The notes below the pieces were generated by a model. The model worked only from the letters and a program-made list of their open reading frames with translations. It was not told the origin of the DNA and did not search any database. 64,000 nucleotides of DNA, from contig NZ_CP009043.1 in the NCBI RefSeq assembly GCF_000736415.1, forward strand, positions 620,001 through 684,000, in the 5' to 3' direction. Both the position numbers and the translations under genes were made by a program. The DNA is from Campylobacter iguaniorum (GTDB lineage: Bacteria; Campylobacterota; Campylobacteria; Campylobacterales; Campylobacteraceae). Shown piece after piece: positions 17,732 through 29,631 of the stretch. The stretch's first letter is position 1, and each line of letters starts with the position of its first letter.

Positions 17732-18949
17732 ATGAATTCTGTTTTGAATCAATTCAAACAAAAGTATCTTGTGTATTTTTGGGATACCGCAAAGGCCATG
17801 GTAGCGCTTGCCATAATCGCTTCAATATATTTTGGTTTTTTTGGTACAGGTTGGCAAGTCACTGGCGAGATGACGCGCTGGGGCGGCGAGTTTTTGGAGC
17901 TTTTTGGGCTTGATACTAGCAAATATAGCTATTATCAGATGACAAATCTCTCAGGCAATCCGCTTACCAGATATGAGGGAATGGTGCTTATCGGTATGTT
18001 CCTTGGTGCAACCATAGCAGCTCTTTGGGCAAACAAAGTCAAATTTCGCCTTCCAGCTTCACACATTCGTATAGCTCAAGCTATCATCGGTGGGCTTTTA
18101 TCTGGATTTGGTGCTAGGCTTGCATTTGGTTGTAACTTGCTTGATTTTTTCACTGGTCTGCCATATTTTTCTTTGCATACTTGGGAATTTGCCATTTTTA
18201 TGGTGCTTGGTATTTGGACTGCTACAAAGGTCGGTAAGCTTAGAATTTTTATGCCAAAAGTCACTTTAGAAAACTGTGGCGTGCATGGTAAAGGCATTGA
18301 GCATGACAAAGCACGTGCAAAACGCCATTTTAGATACGGCATTGCGATTTTAGTCGTTACCATTGCATGGCTTGTCTATCTTTTTGCGACCACTGAGCCG
18401 TTTGCACTGAAAAATAAGGCATCATTTGTGCCGCTTGGGCTTATGTTTGGTCTTGCTTTTGGTTTTATTATTTCACGTGGTCAAGTTTGCTTCACTTCAT
18501 GCTTTCGCGATCTATTTTTGTTTGGCCGTGACAACGCAGCAAAAGGCGCATTTTATGGAATGATTATTGCCACATTTATAGTTTTTGTACTTATGCTAAA
18601 CGGCTACACTGCGTTTGTGAGAAGCTTTTCAGTTGCTGTTGCGCTTGGGGCATTTTTGTTTGGTTTTGGTATTGTGTTTGCTGGTGGTTGTGAGTGCGGA
18701 TGGACTTATAGGGCAGCTGAGGGTCAAATGCACTTTATGATAGTTGGCGTAGCAAATTTCGCTGGAACTGCGGTTTTAGCGCTTATTTATGACGAAATTC
18801 CAGCATGGCTAAAAGCTGGTGCCAAAATCCAGTTTTTAAATGAATTTGGTGCTTTGCCAGGACTTGCTCTAAATGTGGGGCTTTTACTACTTTCAATCGC
18901 ACTAATTTTTGCTTACAAAAAACGATTTTTTGCTAAAGGAGGCTACTAA
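17732..18949 (+). CDS. fdhT: YedE/YeeE-family membrane protein, formate dehydrogenase/selenium accessory protein FdhT
   Basis: A membrane protein of about 405 residues with around ten helices. Cysteine-bearing signatures of the YedE family are present: ARLAFGCNLLDFFTG, RGQVCFTSCFRDLFL and FAGGCECGWTYRAAEGQ. In C. jejuni the matching pair fdhT-fdhU is needed for selenium-dependent formate dehydrogenase activity, and YedE proteins are thought to carry selenium or sulfur compounds. I chose the ATG at 17732, which follows an AAAGG, over an ATG at 17693 that lies in a palindrome. fdhU starts on the last base of the stop codon. Divergent from phsA, so the gap of about 180 bp holds both promoters. 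Confidence 0.85.
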   Translation: MNSVLNQFKQKYLVYFWDTAKAMVALAIIASIYFGFFGTGWQVTGEMTRWGGEFLELFGLDTSKYSYYQMTNLSGNPLTRYEGMVLIGMFLGATIAALWANKVKFRLPASHIRIAQAIIGGLLSGFGARLAFGCNLLDFFTGLPYFSLHTWEFAIFMVLGIWTATKVGKLRIFMPKVTLENCGVHGKGIEHDKARAKRHFRYGIAILVVTIAWLVYLFATTEPFALKNKASFVPLGLMFGLAFGFIISRGQVCFTSCFRDLFLFGRDNAAKGAFYGMIIATFIVFVLMLNGYTAFVRSFSVAVALGAFLFGFGIVFAGGCECGWTYRAAEGQMHFMIVGVANFAGTAVLALIYDEIPAWLKAGAKIQFLNEFGALPGLALNVGLLLLSIALIFAYKKRFFAKGGY

Positions 18950-19194
18950 TGGCTAATCTAGAAAATGTTGAAATTACTTATACACTTGATATCCAAGGCG
19001 AGGCTTGCCCGATGCCAGCAGTTGCGACTCTTGAAGTGTTGCCAAAGATGAAAAAGGGCGAGGTGCTTGAAGTACTTTGCGACTGTCCACAAGCTATCAA
19101 CTCAATCCCAGTTGATGCTAAAAATAGGGGATTTGAAGTCTTAGCAGTCGAGCAAGATGGCCCGACTTTGAGATTTGTGATAAGAAAACCTTAG
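18949..19194 (+). CDS. fdhU: TusA/SirA-family sulfur (selenium) carrier FdhU
   Basis: An 81-residue TusA-like protein with the persulfide cysteine in GEACPMPA (Cys 20, the CPxP motif) and the usual beta-alpha fold pattern ending in FVIRKP. It overlaps fdhT by one base, so the two are translated together, as in the C. jejuni fdhTU pair. It probably receives sulfur or selenium delivered through FdhT and supports selenoprotein formate dehydrogenase. The selenium role comes from the C. jejuni work, not from this sequence. Its stop overlaps the convergent murI by four bases. Confidence 0.88.
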   Translation: MANLENVEITYTLDIQGEACPMPAVATLEVLPKMKKGEVLEVLCDCPQAINSIPVDAKNRGFEVLAVEQDGPTLRFVIRKP

Positions 19195-19952
19195 CTGATT
19201 TTACTCATTTCATCGAGCCTTTTTAGATATGGCTCGATGAGTTTTGTATCCATCTCTTCATAGGATGAAAAATATCTAAGCTTGTTTTTCTCGCCAAATT
19301 TACTTATATTTCCAAGTTTGCGCATCATCTCTTTTATCGTTCCGTTTATGCCATCTATGATGCTGACGTGAGCTGGCAAAAGCTCTCTAAAACTATCTTT
19401 GAAGTAGTTAAAATGAGTGCATCCAAGAACCAAAAGCTCAGTTTTATCAATGTCAAATTTGGATAATTCATCTTTGATATATTTTTTTACTTCTATGCTA
19501 TCAAAATCCATATTTTGAGCAAATTCAACGAGTTTTGGCATACCTAAAAGTCTAGTTTTTGTTTCTAAATTTACTCTGTGGATGAGATCTGAGAGTTTGT
19601 TGCCTTTTATCGTGGCTGGAGTGGCGACTACGAGTATGTCTCCGCTGGAGTTTGCGCCTAGTTTTATGGCTGGCTCCATTCCTACTATTGGTAGGCTGAA
19701 GCTAGCTCTAAGCTCGCATATTGCGGCGCTTGTGGCTGTATTGCAAGCGATGACTATCATATCTACGTTTTGTTCTACTAAAAATTGAGCCGCATTTATG
19801 GTGAGTTTTGTTATTTCGTCTTTGCTTTTTGTGCCATAAGGTGCGTTTAAGTTATCAGCAAAATATATAAAATCCACGCCACAAAAGGCTTTTAAAGCTT
19901 CATTTAAAAGGCTTAGTCCGCCTATACCTGAGTCAAAAACTGCTATTTTCAT
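19191..19952 (-). CDS. murI: Glutamate racemase
   Basis: A 253-residue enzyme of normal length. It opens [14 protein letters not shown] and has both catalytic cysteines, in [10 protein letters not shown] (Cys 70) and [11 protein letters not shown]. It makes D-glutamate for peptidoglycan in the cytoplasm. It lies 14 bp after the UbiD-like decarboxylase gene on the same strand and converges with fdhU. Confidence 0.95.
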   Translation of the reverse strand: MKIAVFDSGIGGLSLLNEALKAFCGVDFIYFADNLNAPYGTKSKDEITKLTINAAQFLVEQNVDMIVIACNTATSAAICELRASFSLPIVGMEPAIKLGANSSGDILVVATPATIKGNKLSDLIHRVNLETKTRLLGMPKLVEFAQNMDFDSIEVKKYIKDELSKFDIDKTELLVLGCTHFNYFKDSFRELLPAHVSIIDGINGTIKEMMRKLGNISKFGEKNKLRYFSSYEEMDTKLIEPYLKRLDEMSKIS

Positions 19953-19966
19953 CTCTCAAACTTCTT

Positions 19967-21769
19967 TTAACCAAATATCTCAAATTTTTCAAAAAGCTGT
20001 TCGTCACGCTCCAAAAGACCCTTATTTATGAGCTTTTCTACGACTTGCCTTGTGCAATTAGTCTCCTTTGGCCAGCCACGAGTGTAGCCCTCCCATTCGT
20101 GCTTCCTAGTCGCGTCCACGCAAATTTGCTCATCATTTATAAAAATATCACGCAGTGCATCAATATTATTTGTTACTCTCCAAACAAGCATATAAAGGTT
20201 ATTTAGCCTTACATCGTTATCGATAAAGATTAAGATTTTGAAATGTTCTTTAAATTTACATAGCTCATCAAAAACACTTTTAACAAGCTTATCTTTATCA
20301 AATTTAACAAAACAAATCGGGTTTTTCGTATCTGTAAAATGCTGCTTGACTTCTAACATATTTTTATTTATGCTTTTAAATTTAGCCAAAAGCTCATCAT
20401 CGCTTAGCAAATTTACAGTCTCAGGCTCAAAATCAATACTCGCATCGATTCCAAGCTTACCACCAAAGCATGAGTTTGGGCTAGCGTGATCTAGCTGGTC
20501 GCACACGCCGCTGCTTATAAGCATACTTTTTGGGCTAAATTTATTCAAAATATACCTTGCTAAATTTGCATAATCGTCTAAATTTGGTGCAGTTTCTGGC
20601 ACAAAAATGGCGTGTTTGACAAAGCTCATTTGCCCAACGCCCCAAAACGCGTGCATCATTTGAGTTGCTTGAGCTGGATAGCACTCTTTAAATTTAGCCA
20701 AGATTAGATTGTGAAAAACCCCATTTTCAGGCATTTTATAATCAATCAGCTCAGGAACTGTGGTTTGCAAAAGTGGCATAAAAATACGCTCAGTCGCGTA
20801 TCCCATGTATTTGTCCTCAAGCGGCGGTTTACCGACGACAGTAGCGTGAAAAATAGGATTTTTTTTGTGAGTGATTTTGGTGACTTCCATAACAGGAAAA
20901 GGCTCAACCGGAGTGTAAAATCCAGTATGGTCGCCAAATTTACCCTCATCTTTTAGTCTATTTGTGTCGACAAAGCCCTCTATGACGTAATCTACATCGT
21001 GTGGAATAAAAATATCGTTTGTGAGTGATTTTACGAGTTTGGCTGGAGTTTTTCTGATAAATCCATAAAGCATAAGCTCAAAAATATTTTTAGGCAGTGG
21101 CGCTTGACCGCACCAAATGTAAAGTGGATCACCGCCAATTGCGACAGTTACTGGCATTTTGACTCCAGCTTTTTTGTATTCGTGGAAGAAATGAGCGGCG
21201 TCTTTGTGGATTTGCCAGTGCATTCCAAGCTCATTTTTTGAATGTACTTGGAGGCGATACATTCCGAGATTTTGCGTGTTTGAGTTTAGATCTTTTGTAT
21301 AGACTTGACCCATTGTGATGAAGGCTCCTCCATCTTCTTCCCATGTTTTTAAGATCGGCAAATCGTATAAATTTAGCTCGTTTTGGGCTATTTCTTGGCA
21401 CTGACCGCGTGAGCTTAGTCTTTTTGGAAGAGCTGATTTGAGTGAAAATAGTTTGGAAAAAAAGTCAAGTTTTTCTTTGATTGTGGTTGGTTTTTTAGGT
21501 TTTAACAAACTTTGTATTTCTTTTGCAATTTCATTGCTATCTTTGCCAAGTATTAAATTCAAGGCTTCAAAACTTCCAAATGTGTTTGTCAAAACTGGAT
21601 CAAATTTTTTACCATTTTTATCTGTTGGATGAGTAAATAAAAGAGCTTTTGAGCTATCTTTTTTGACCTCTATGTAACTTAAATGAGCGATTTCAAGATC
21701 GATATCGCAAGGTGTATCTATAATCTTCAAAAGTCCGTTTTTGTTTAAAATATCAATATATTTTTGCAT
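19967..21769 (-). CDS. UbiD-family decarboxylase, menaquinone biosynthesis type
   Basis: A 600-residue UbiD-family protein. Features include LSSRGQCQEIAQNELNLYDLPI, MGMYRLQVHSKNE-type repeats of the first domain (NLGMYRLQVHS), PVTVAIGGDPLYIW and the catalytic-side EGFVD and EDKYMGYATERIF stretches. At about 600 residues it fits the long menaquinone-decarboxylase branch of Campylobacterota rather than the shorter UbiD near 490. It needs prenylated FMN made by a UbiX partner not seen here. It would act on a polyprenylated naphthoate in the futalosine pathway together with MqnE. murI follows it closely and may share its transcript. Confidence 0.85.
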   Translation of the reverse strand: MQKYIDILNKNGLLKIIDTPCDIDLEIAHLSYIEVKKDSSKALLFTHPTDKNGKKFDPVLTNTFGSFEALNLILGKDSNEIAKEIQSLLKPKKPTTIKEKLDFFSKLFSLKSALPKRLSSRGQCQEIAQNELNLYDLPILKTWEEDGGAFITMGQVYTKDLNSNTQNLGMYRLQVHSKNELGMHWQIHKDAAHFFHEYKKAGVKMPVTVAIGGDPLYIWCGQAPLPKNIFELMLYGFIRKTPAKLVKSLTNDIFIPHDVDYVIEGFVDTNRLKDEGKFGDHTGFYTPVEPFPVMEVTKITHKKNPIFHATVVGKPPLEDKYMGYATERIFMPLLQTTVPELIDYKMPENGVFHNLILAKFKECYPAQATQMMHAFWGVGQMSFVKHAIFVPETAPNLDDYANLARYILNKFSPKSMLISSGVCDQLDHASPNSCFGGKLGIDASIDFEPETVNLLSDDELLAKFKSINKNMLEVKQHFTDTKNPICFVKFDKDKLVKSVFDELCKFKEHFKILIFIDNDVRLNNLYMLVWRVTNNIDALRDIFINDEQICVDATRKHEWEGYTRGWPKETNCTRQVVEKLINKGLLERDEQLFEKFEIFG

Positions 21770-21934
21770 AATTATCCCGCTTAAATTTGCGTAATTTTAT
21801 CAAAAAATATATTTATATTTAATTAACGGATTGATTACTTGACTTTTTGAGGCAATAAACTCAGTATTTCTTTTACGCGAGTTTATTTATATTATTAATG
21901 TAAGTATTTAAATTTATCCTCCACTAAAAATACA

Positions 21935-22000
21935 TTTTCCCCAACTTTTCTCAATTTCCCCAATTCTTTAAGCTATATTTAAGTATGTCTCTTGTATAAT
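21935..22000 (+). promoter_or_regulatory. rRNA operon promoter with upstream direct repeats
   Basis: TTGTATAAT (TATAAT at 21995-22000) lies about 315 bp before the 16S gene and resembles Campylobacter rrn promoters. Upstream are two copies of TTTCCCCAA (centred near 21940 and 21959), 19 bp apart, about two helical turns. The 545-bp gap 21770-22314 has no gene. The repeats may bind a regulator; that is inference. Confidence 0.5.
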
Positions 22001-22120
22001 TCCAGCTCACGAAATGAGAAAGACCTTCTATCTTCTTCTAGATATTAGAAATCACTTCACTTTTCGATGTTTTTTAAAATTATAAATGTTAAACTATTTT
22101 TTATAGTCAATCTTTGAAAT

Positions 22121-22141
22121 CTAAACAAGTGATCGATTGAG
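22121..22141 (+). other. 16S precursor processing stem, 5' arm (3' arm 23879-23897)
   Basis: CTAAACAAGTG (22121-22131) followed by ATTGAG is complementary to CTCAAT...CACTTGTTTAG at 23879-23897, just before tRNA-Ala. The two arms would form the long-range stalk cut by RNase III around pre-16S RNA, with a small bulge between the two paired parts. Confidence 0.6.
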
Positions 22142-22314
22142 CCAGAACTACTTTTTAAAGTAAGTTCTATAGTATAAAAATAATTATATTATCTTTATAC
22201 TTATTAATATATAAAACTTAAAAGTTTTTAGATTAAAAACTTCATAATAAATTTGGGTTTATCCCAAATTTATGCTGACTTTTCATCTGCAAGATAAAAA
22301 GTCTTTTGCATAAA

Positions 22315-23831
<1,517 letters not shown>

Positions 23832-23917
23832 TAGAGTACATACTAGTAAGTCTCACAACTGCTAGTTAAGAAAGAGGTCTCAATCACACTTGTTTAGGTT
23901 TGAGAGATTGCTATATT

Positions 23918-23993
23918 GGGGAATTAGCTCAGCTGGGAGAGCGCCTGCTTTGCACGCAGGAGGTCAGCGGTTCGATCCCGCTATTCTCCACCA
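23918..23993 (+). tRNA. tRNA-Ala (anticodon TGC)
   Basis: A 76-nt cloverleaf with acceptor GGGGAAT paired to ATTCTCC, D arm GCTCAGCTGGGAGAGC, anticodon stem-loop CCTGCTTTGCACGCAGG with TGC, T arm with GGTTCGATCC, and an encoded CCA. It lies in the 16S-23S spacer. The tRNA-Ile that usually follows in Campylobacter operons is not found. Confidence 0.97.
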
Positions 23994-24010
23994 ATAGTTT
24001 AATATTTTAT

Positions 24011-24056
24011 AAAAGTCTAATTTAAGAACTAACATTAGTTTTTAAATTAGACTTTT
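24011..24056 (+). repeat. 22-bp near-perfect inverted repeat after tRNA-Ala
   Basis: Arms 24011-24032 and 24035-24056 match over 22 bases with one G-U pair and only two bases between them. In RNA this forms a long hairpin 17 nt after the tRNA CCA, where tRNA-Ile would be expected. It may be a processing site for the spacer RNA or mark the place where a segment was lost. Confidence 0.6.
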
Positions 24057-24537
24057 GTCTAAAGTTATTTAAATTATCATTGTTAAAAGTCACAATCAAG
24101 TTTTAATAAATAAAACAATTTTACAGGACTTGTTAGAGCTTTAAATATAGACTAGTTTAGCAAATAGTTAATTAAACAATCTGTTATCCCAATAACTAAA
24201 ATATTAACTATCAAGTTTAACATCACAATCTATTAAGTTTTAAAACTTACTTAGTAGTAGTTAATGCTTTCCGTCTTATAGTATATATTTAAATATTGTA
24301 AAATATAAATTATCAAATTTATTTTTTATCTTTAACAAGGAAGTGATGCAAATTAGAATAATAATCTAAACAAAAATATAAAAACTTCTCAATTCCGAAA
24401 TACCAAATTTAGTATTAAGTTTGTCTTTATGGAAAATGAACACAATATTTATATTGTGTTGTGCTTTAGGTGGGTTGAGGGAGTGCTTGCACTTCCCATC
24501 GGAACAAGAGCTTTGCTCTTGTGAGAAGACTAAAAAA
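24057..24537 (+). other. 16S-23S spacer, AT-rich, with 23S processing arm
   Basis: No tRNA-Ile or other gene is visible. The stretch holds the 5' arm of the pre-23S stalk, TTAACAAGGAAGTGATGC at 24332-24349, which is exactly complementary to 27454-27471. Near the 3' end are three local hairpins: ACACAATATTTATATTGTGT (about 24440), GGGAGTGCTTGCACTTCCC (24479) and ACAAGAGCTTTGCTCTTGT (24504). Confidence 0.6.
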
Positions 24538-27450
<2,913 letters not shown>

Positions 27451-27453
27451 TAA

Positions 27454-27471
27454 GCATCACTTCCTTGTTAA
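27454..27471 (+). other. 23S precursor processing stem, 3' arm
   Basis: GCATCACTTCCTTGTTAA is the exact reverse complement of 24332-24349 on the other side of the 23S gene; with flanking bases the match extends to about 23 with one G-U pair. This is the classic RNase III stalk that brings both ends of pre-23S together. Confidence 0.75.
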
Positions 27472-27552
27472 GGATAAATTATATTCTTGCAAAGAAATCA
27501 GTTTTACCAATTAAAACTAAAAAGACTTTTAACGATAATTATCTAACACAAA

Positions 27553-27598
27553 CAGTGTTAAATAAGAGAATAACTAAACATTCTTTTATTTAACACTG
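27553..27598 (+). repeat. Hairpin abutting the 5' end of 5S rRNA
   Basis: Arms 27553-27570 and 27581-27598 pair over 18 bases with one G-U pair around a ten-base loop. The 3' arm ends at the first bases of 5S rRNA, so it probably guides maturation of the 5S 5' end. It has no T tract and is not a likely terminator. Confidence 0.6.
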
Positions 27599-27715
27599 CC
27601 CGTGGCTATACAGATGAGGAAACGCCTTGCTCCATCTCGAACCAAGAAGCTAAGCTCATCATGGCCGATGATACTCTCTCTTACTGGGATGTGGAAAAGT
27701 AGGTCGCTGCGGGCT
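27597..27715 (+). rRNA. 5S ribosomal RNA
   Basis: About 119 nt, starting GCCCGTGGC and ending GCTGCGGGC, with CTCCATCTCGAACC and GGATGTGGAAAAGTAGGTCGC typical of bacterial 5S. The two ends pair. It closes the rRNA operon; a T-rich run follows directly. Confidence 0.95.
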
Positions 27716-28488
27716 TTGTGTTATTATTCACTTTATTTCAATCAAATCTTTTTACCAACCAATATTTTATTTATTTCAATAATACTTTTTATTTTTAGTT
27801 CTTTATTTATATAAATTAAATTCTATTGATTAGTTTAATGTTTTACCATTGATGTAGTGCATTATTATTAATCAAATGTTTATGTTGAATTTTATCTTTT
27901 ATTGATTTAGAACCATTTATTTATCGATCAAAATCTTTAGCTTATTATCAATCAAATTTTTATATTAAATTATCTTTTTTATTAATTTAGTCTTATTACT
28001 TTTTAATTGAATTTTATGTATGAGTAAATGTTTAATGAATTTATTTCTTTTAATTAGTCAAATCTTTTTTATTTCAAATCGTTTCTTTATTAGTTAAAAT
28101 CTTATTTTATTTATTAAGCTCTTATGATATGATAGTCTTATTTTAAATTTAATATTTTTTATTAATACAATGTCTTACTACTTTTTATTACTTATTAAAT
28201 TTATCTAGATATTTAATGCTGCCTATTAGATTTTTTATGCTTGTTTGCAAATTTAATATTTTTATTACTATCTATATCAAGTTGTCTTATTTGCAAATAT
28301 TATTAATTCAATCTTATTGATCAATATGTTTGATTTTATGTTTATGCTCTTATAATATTAGGCTATTTGTTTGGTATATATATGAAATGATAGGTTATTG
28401 GTGCTATTAATATTATTGATATTAATATGTATTTACATCTTAGTAGAATAAATTTAAGTTATTCTATTAATTTATCTTTTATTGATTT
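27716..28488. other. AT-rich gene-free region with degenerate repeats
   Basis: No gene is recognisable. The DNA is extremely AT-rich and carries loose repeats of an ATCAATCAAA-TTTTAT-TTGATTTAG kind, for example at about 27740, 27867, 27945 and 28465; the clearest two are about 78 bp apart. This looks like old, decayed sequence downstream of the rRNA operon. The T-rich start may include the rRNA operon terminator, though no strong hairpin was seen. Confidence 0.5.
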
Positions 28489-28593
28489 AATGGCGAGAAA
28501 CTAAGTCAAGGTATAAGCCAAAATCCAGTAAGTAGATTTCAAACAATGTTAGCAAATCAAACCATAAGAACAATCACAAGATTACTTATTTAA
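28489..28593 (+). pseudogene. Possible 3' remnant of a coding sequence
   Basis: A 34-codon open stretch with balanced, non-AT codon content (contains KLSQGISQNPVSRF and later MLANQTIRTITR) ends at TAA, inside otherwise extremely AT-rich DNA. It has no start codon or ribosome site in frame, and a stop precedes it. I read it as the tail of a lost gene; the family is not recognised. It could also be chance. Confidence 0.3.
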
Positions 28594-28964
28594 AATAGAA
28601 TGAATCAATTGGTTCTATACTTTTATTTCTAATCAAATAAAGAAATTTGCATCCTCATTAAAGATTATTTATCTTTGTGCTATTTTTTTAGTTTAAAATC
28701 ATATAAGGGGAAATACATAAGCTAATCAAAAGAGCTAAAATATTTAAATTTTATAATGGAAAACCATAAACATTATATGCAAAACATCATATTACTTTAT
28801 TACTCTTAAACTAAAATAGTATTATTGTTTAAATCTACTTAACTAACCCCCAAGTGTTACCTTTCTTCTCATAGATTATATAATTATTACATCAAACAAG
28901 CTTATTAAGTTTAGTTTTAAAATATATGCTTATAATCAAGTAAATTCTAGTAAAAGGATAAGTA
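28594..28964 (+). promoter_or_regulatory. Gene-free stretch with promoter of the ComEA-like gene
   Basis: No coding sequence is seen. A TATAAT at 28931-28936 lies 28 bp before the ATG of the ComEA-like gene, with AAAAGGA (28952-28958) as ribosome site. The rest is AT-rich and without clear repeats. Confidence 0.5.
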
Positions 28965-29387
28965 ATGAATATGATGTTTAAGTTTGTATCTAGTATGGCT
29001 TTACTATCAAGCTTAGTTTATGGAGCTGTTAATCTAAATACAGCAAGTAAAGAGGAGCTAATGGCTTTGCCTGGCATTGGAGAGAGCAGGGCTGAAGCTA
29101 TTATAGATTATAGAAATAAAAACAAATTTAATTCTATAGAAGATATTAAAAATGTTAAAGGTATAGGTGATAAAAGATATGAAGCTATAAAAGCAGATCT
29201 ATCTATAAATGGAGACAATGATATATCAAATTTAAAATCTAAAGGTAATAGTAGTAAAAGTAGTAAAAAGGTTAAAGAGAAGAAAGATAAGATAAATAGC
29301 GATATTAAAAAAGATAGAACAGGTAAAGAGAAGAAGGATAAAGTAAGCAAGAGTAAGGTAAGCAAGGATAAGGGTGAAGGTAAATAG
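28965..29387 (+). CDS. ComEA-like helix-hairpin-helix DNA-binding protein with lysine-rich tail
   Basis: A 140-residue protein. Residues 1-20 form a signal peptide ([18 protein letters not shown]). Residues about 21-80 are a ComEA-type double helix-hairpin-helix: [17 protein letters not shown], then [15 protein letters not shown]. In C. jejuni the short homologue (Cj0011c, about 79 residues) binds DNA and helps natural transformation. Here a tail of about 60 residues follows that is mostly Lys, Ser, Asp and Glu with repeated KDK/KSK units, which is unusual and would be highly basic. The gene has its own promoter and lies 245 bp before the CRISPR array in the same direction. Periplasmic DNA binding is inferred from the family. 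Confidence 0.85.
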   Translation: MNMMFKFVSSMALLSSLVYGAVNLNTASKEELMALPGIGESRAEAIIDYRNKNKFNSIEDIKNVKGIGDKRYEAIKADLSINGDNDISNLKSKGNSSKSSKKVKEKKDKINSDIKKDRTGKEKKDKVSKSKVSKDKGEGK

Positions 29388-29631
29388 ATAATATAGAATA
29401 AGAATAAGATGTATAAATATAAATCAAGATTAGATGGTTTTAATAGAATTAAAATATAAGTAAGAGGGGGGATGGTAAAATCTAAATCCAAATAAAGCTA
29501 TTTATAAGAAATATTAAATTTAGTAAAATTGGGTATATTTTTGTTTGTAAGTATATGGTTAAGCTTATTTAAAGTATAATAATATGCTGTATAAATAGAT
29601 CAATTGCTTGTAGACAGAATATTTGATTGCT
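29388..29631 (+). promoter_or_regulatory. CRISPR leader with candidate promoter
   Basis: An AT-rich, gene-free stretch right before the first repeat, at the end opposite the degenerate repeat, so it is the likely leader. TATAAT at 29575-29580 is about 50 bp ahead of repeat 1 and would start pre-crRNA. GTATAAAT at 29589 followed by CTTGTAG resembles part of a repeat and may be an old or partial copy. A G6 run is at about 29466. Confidence 0.65.
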
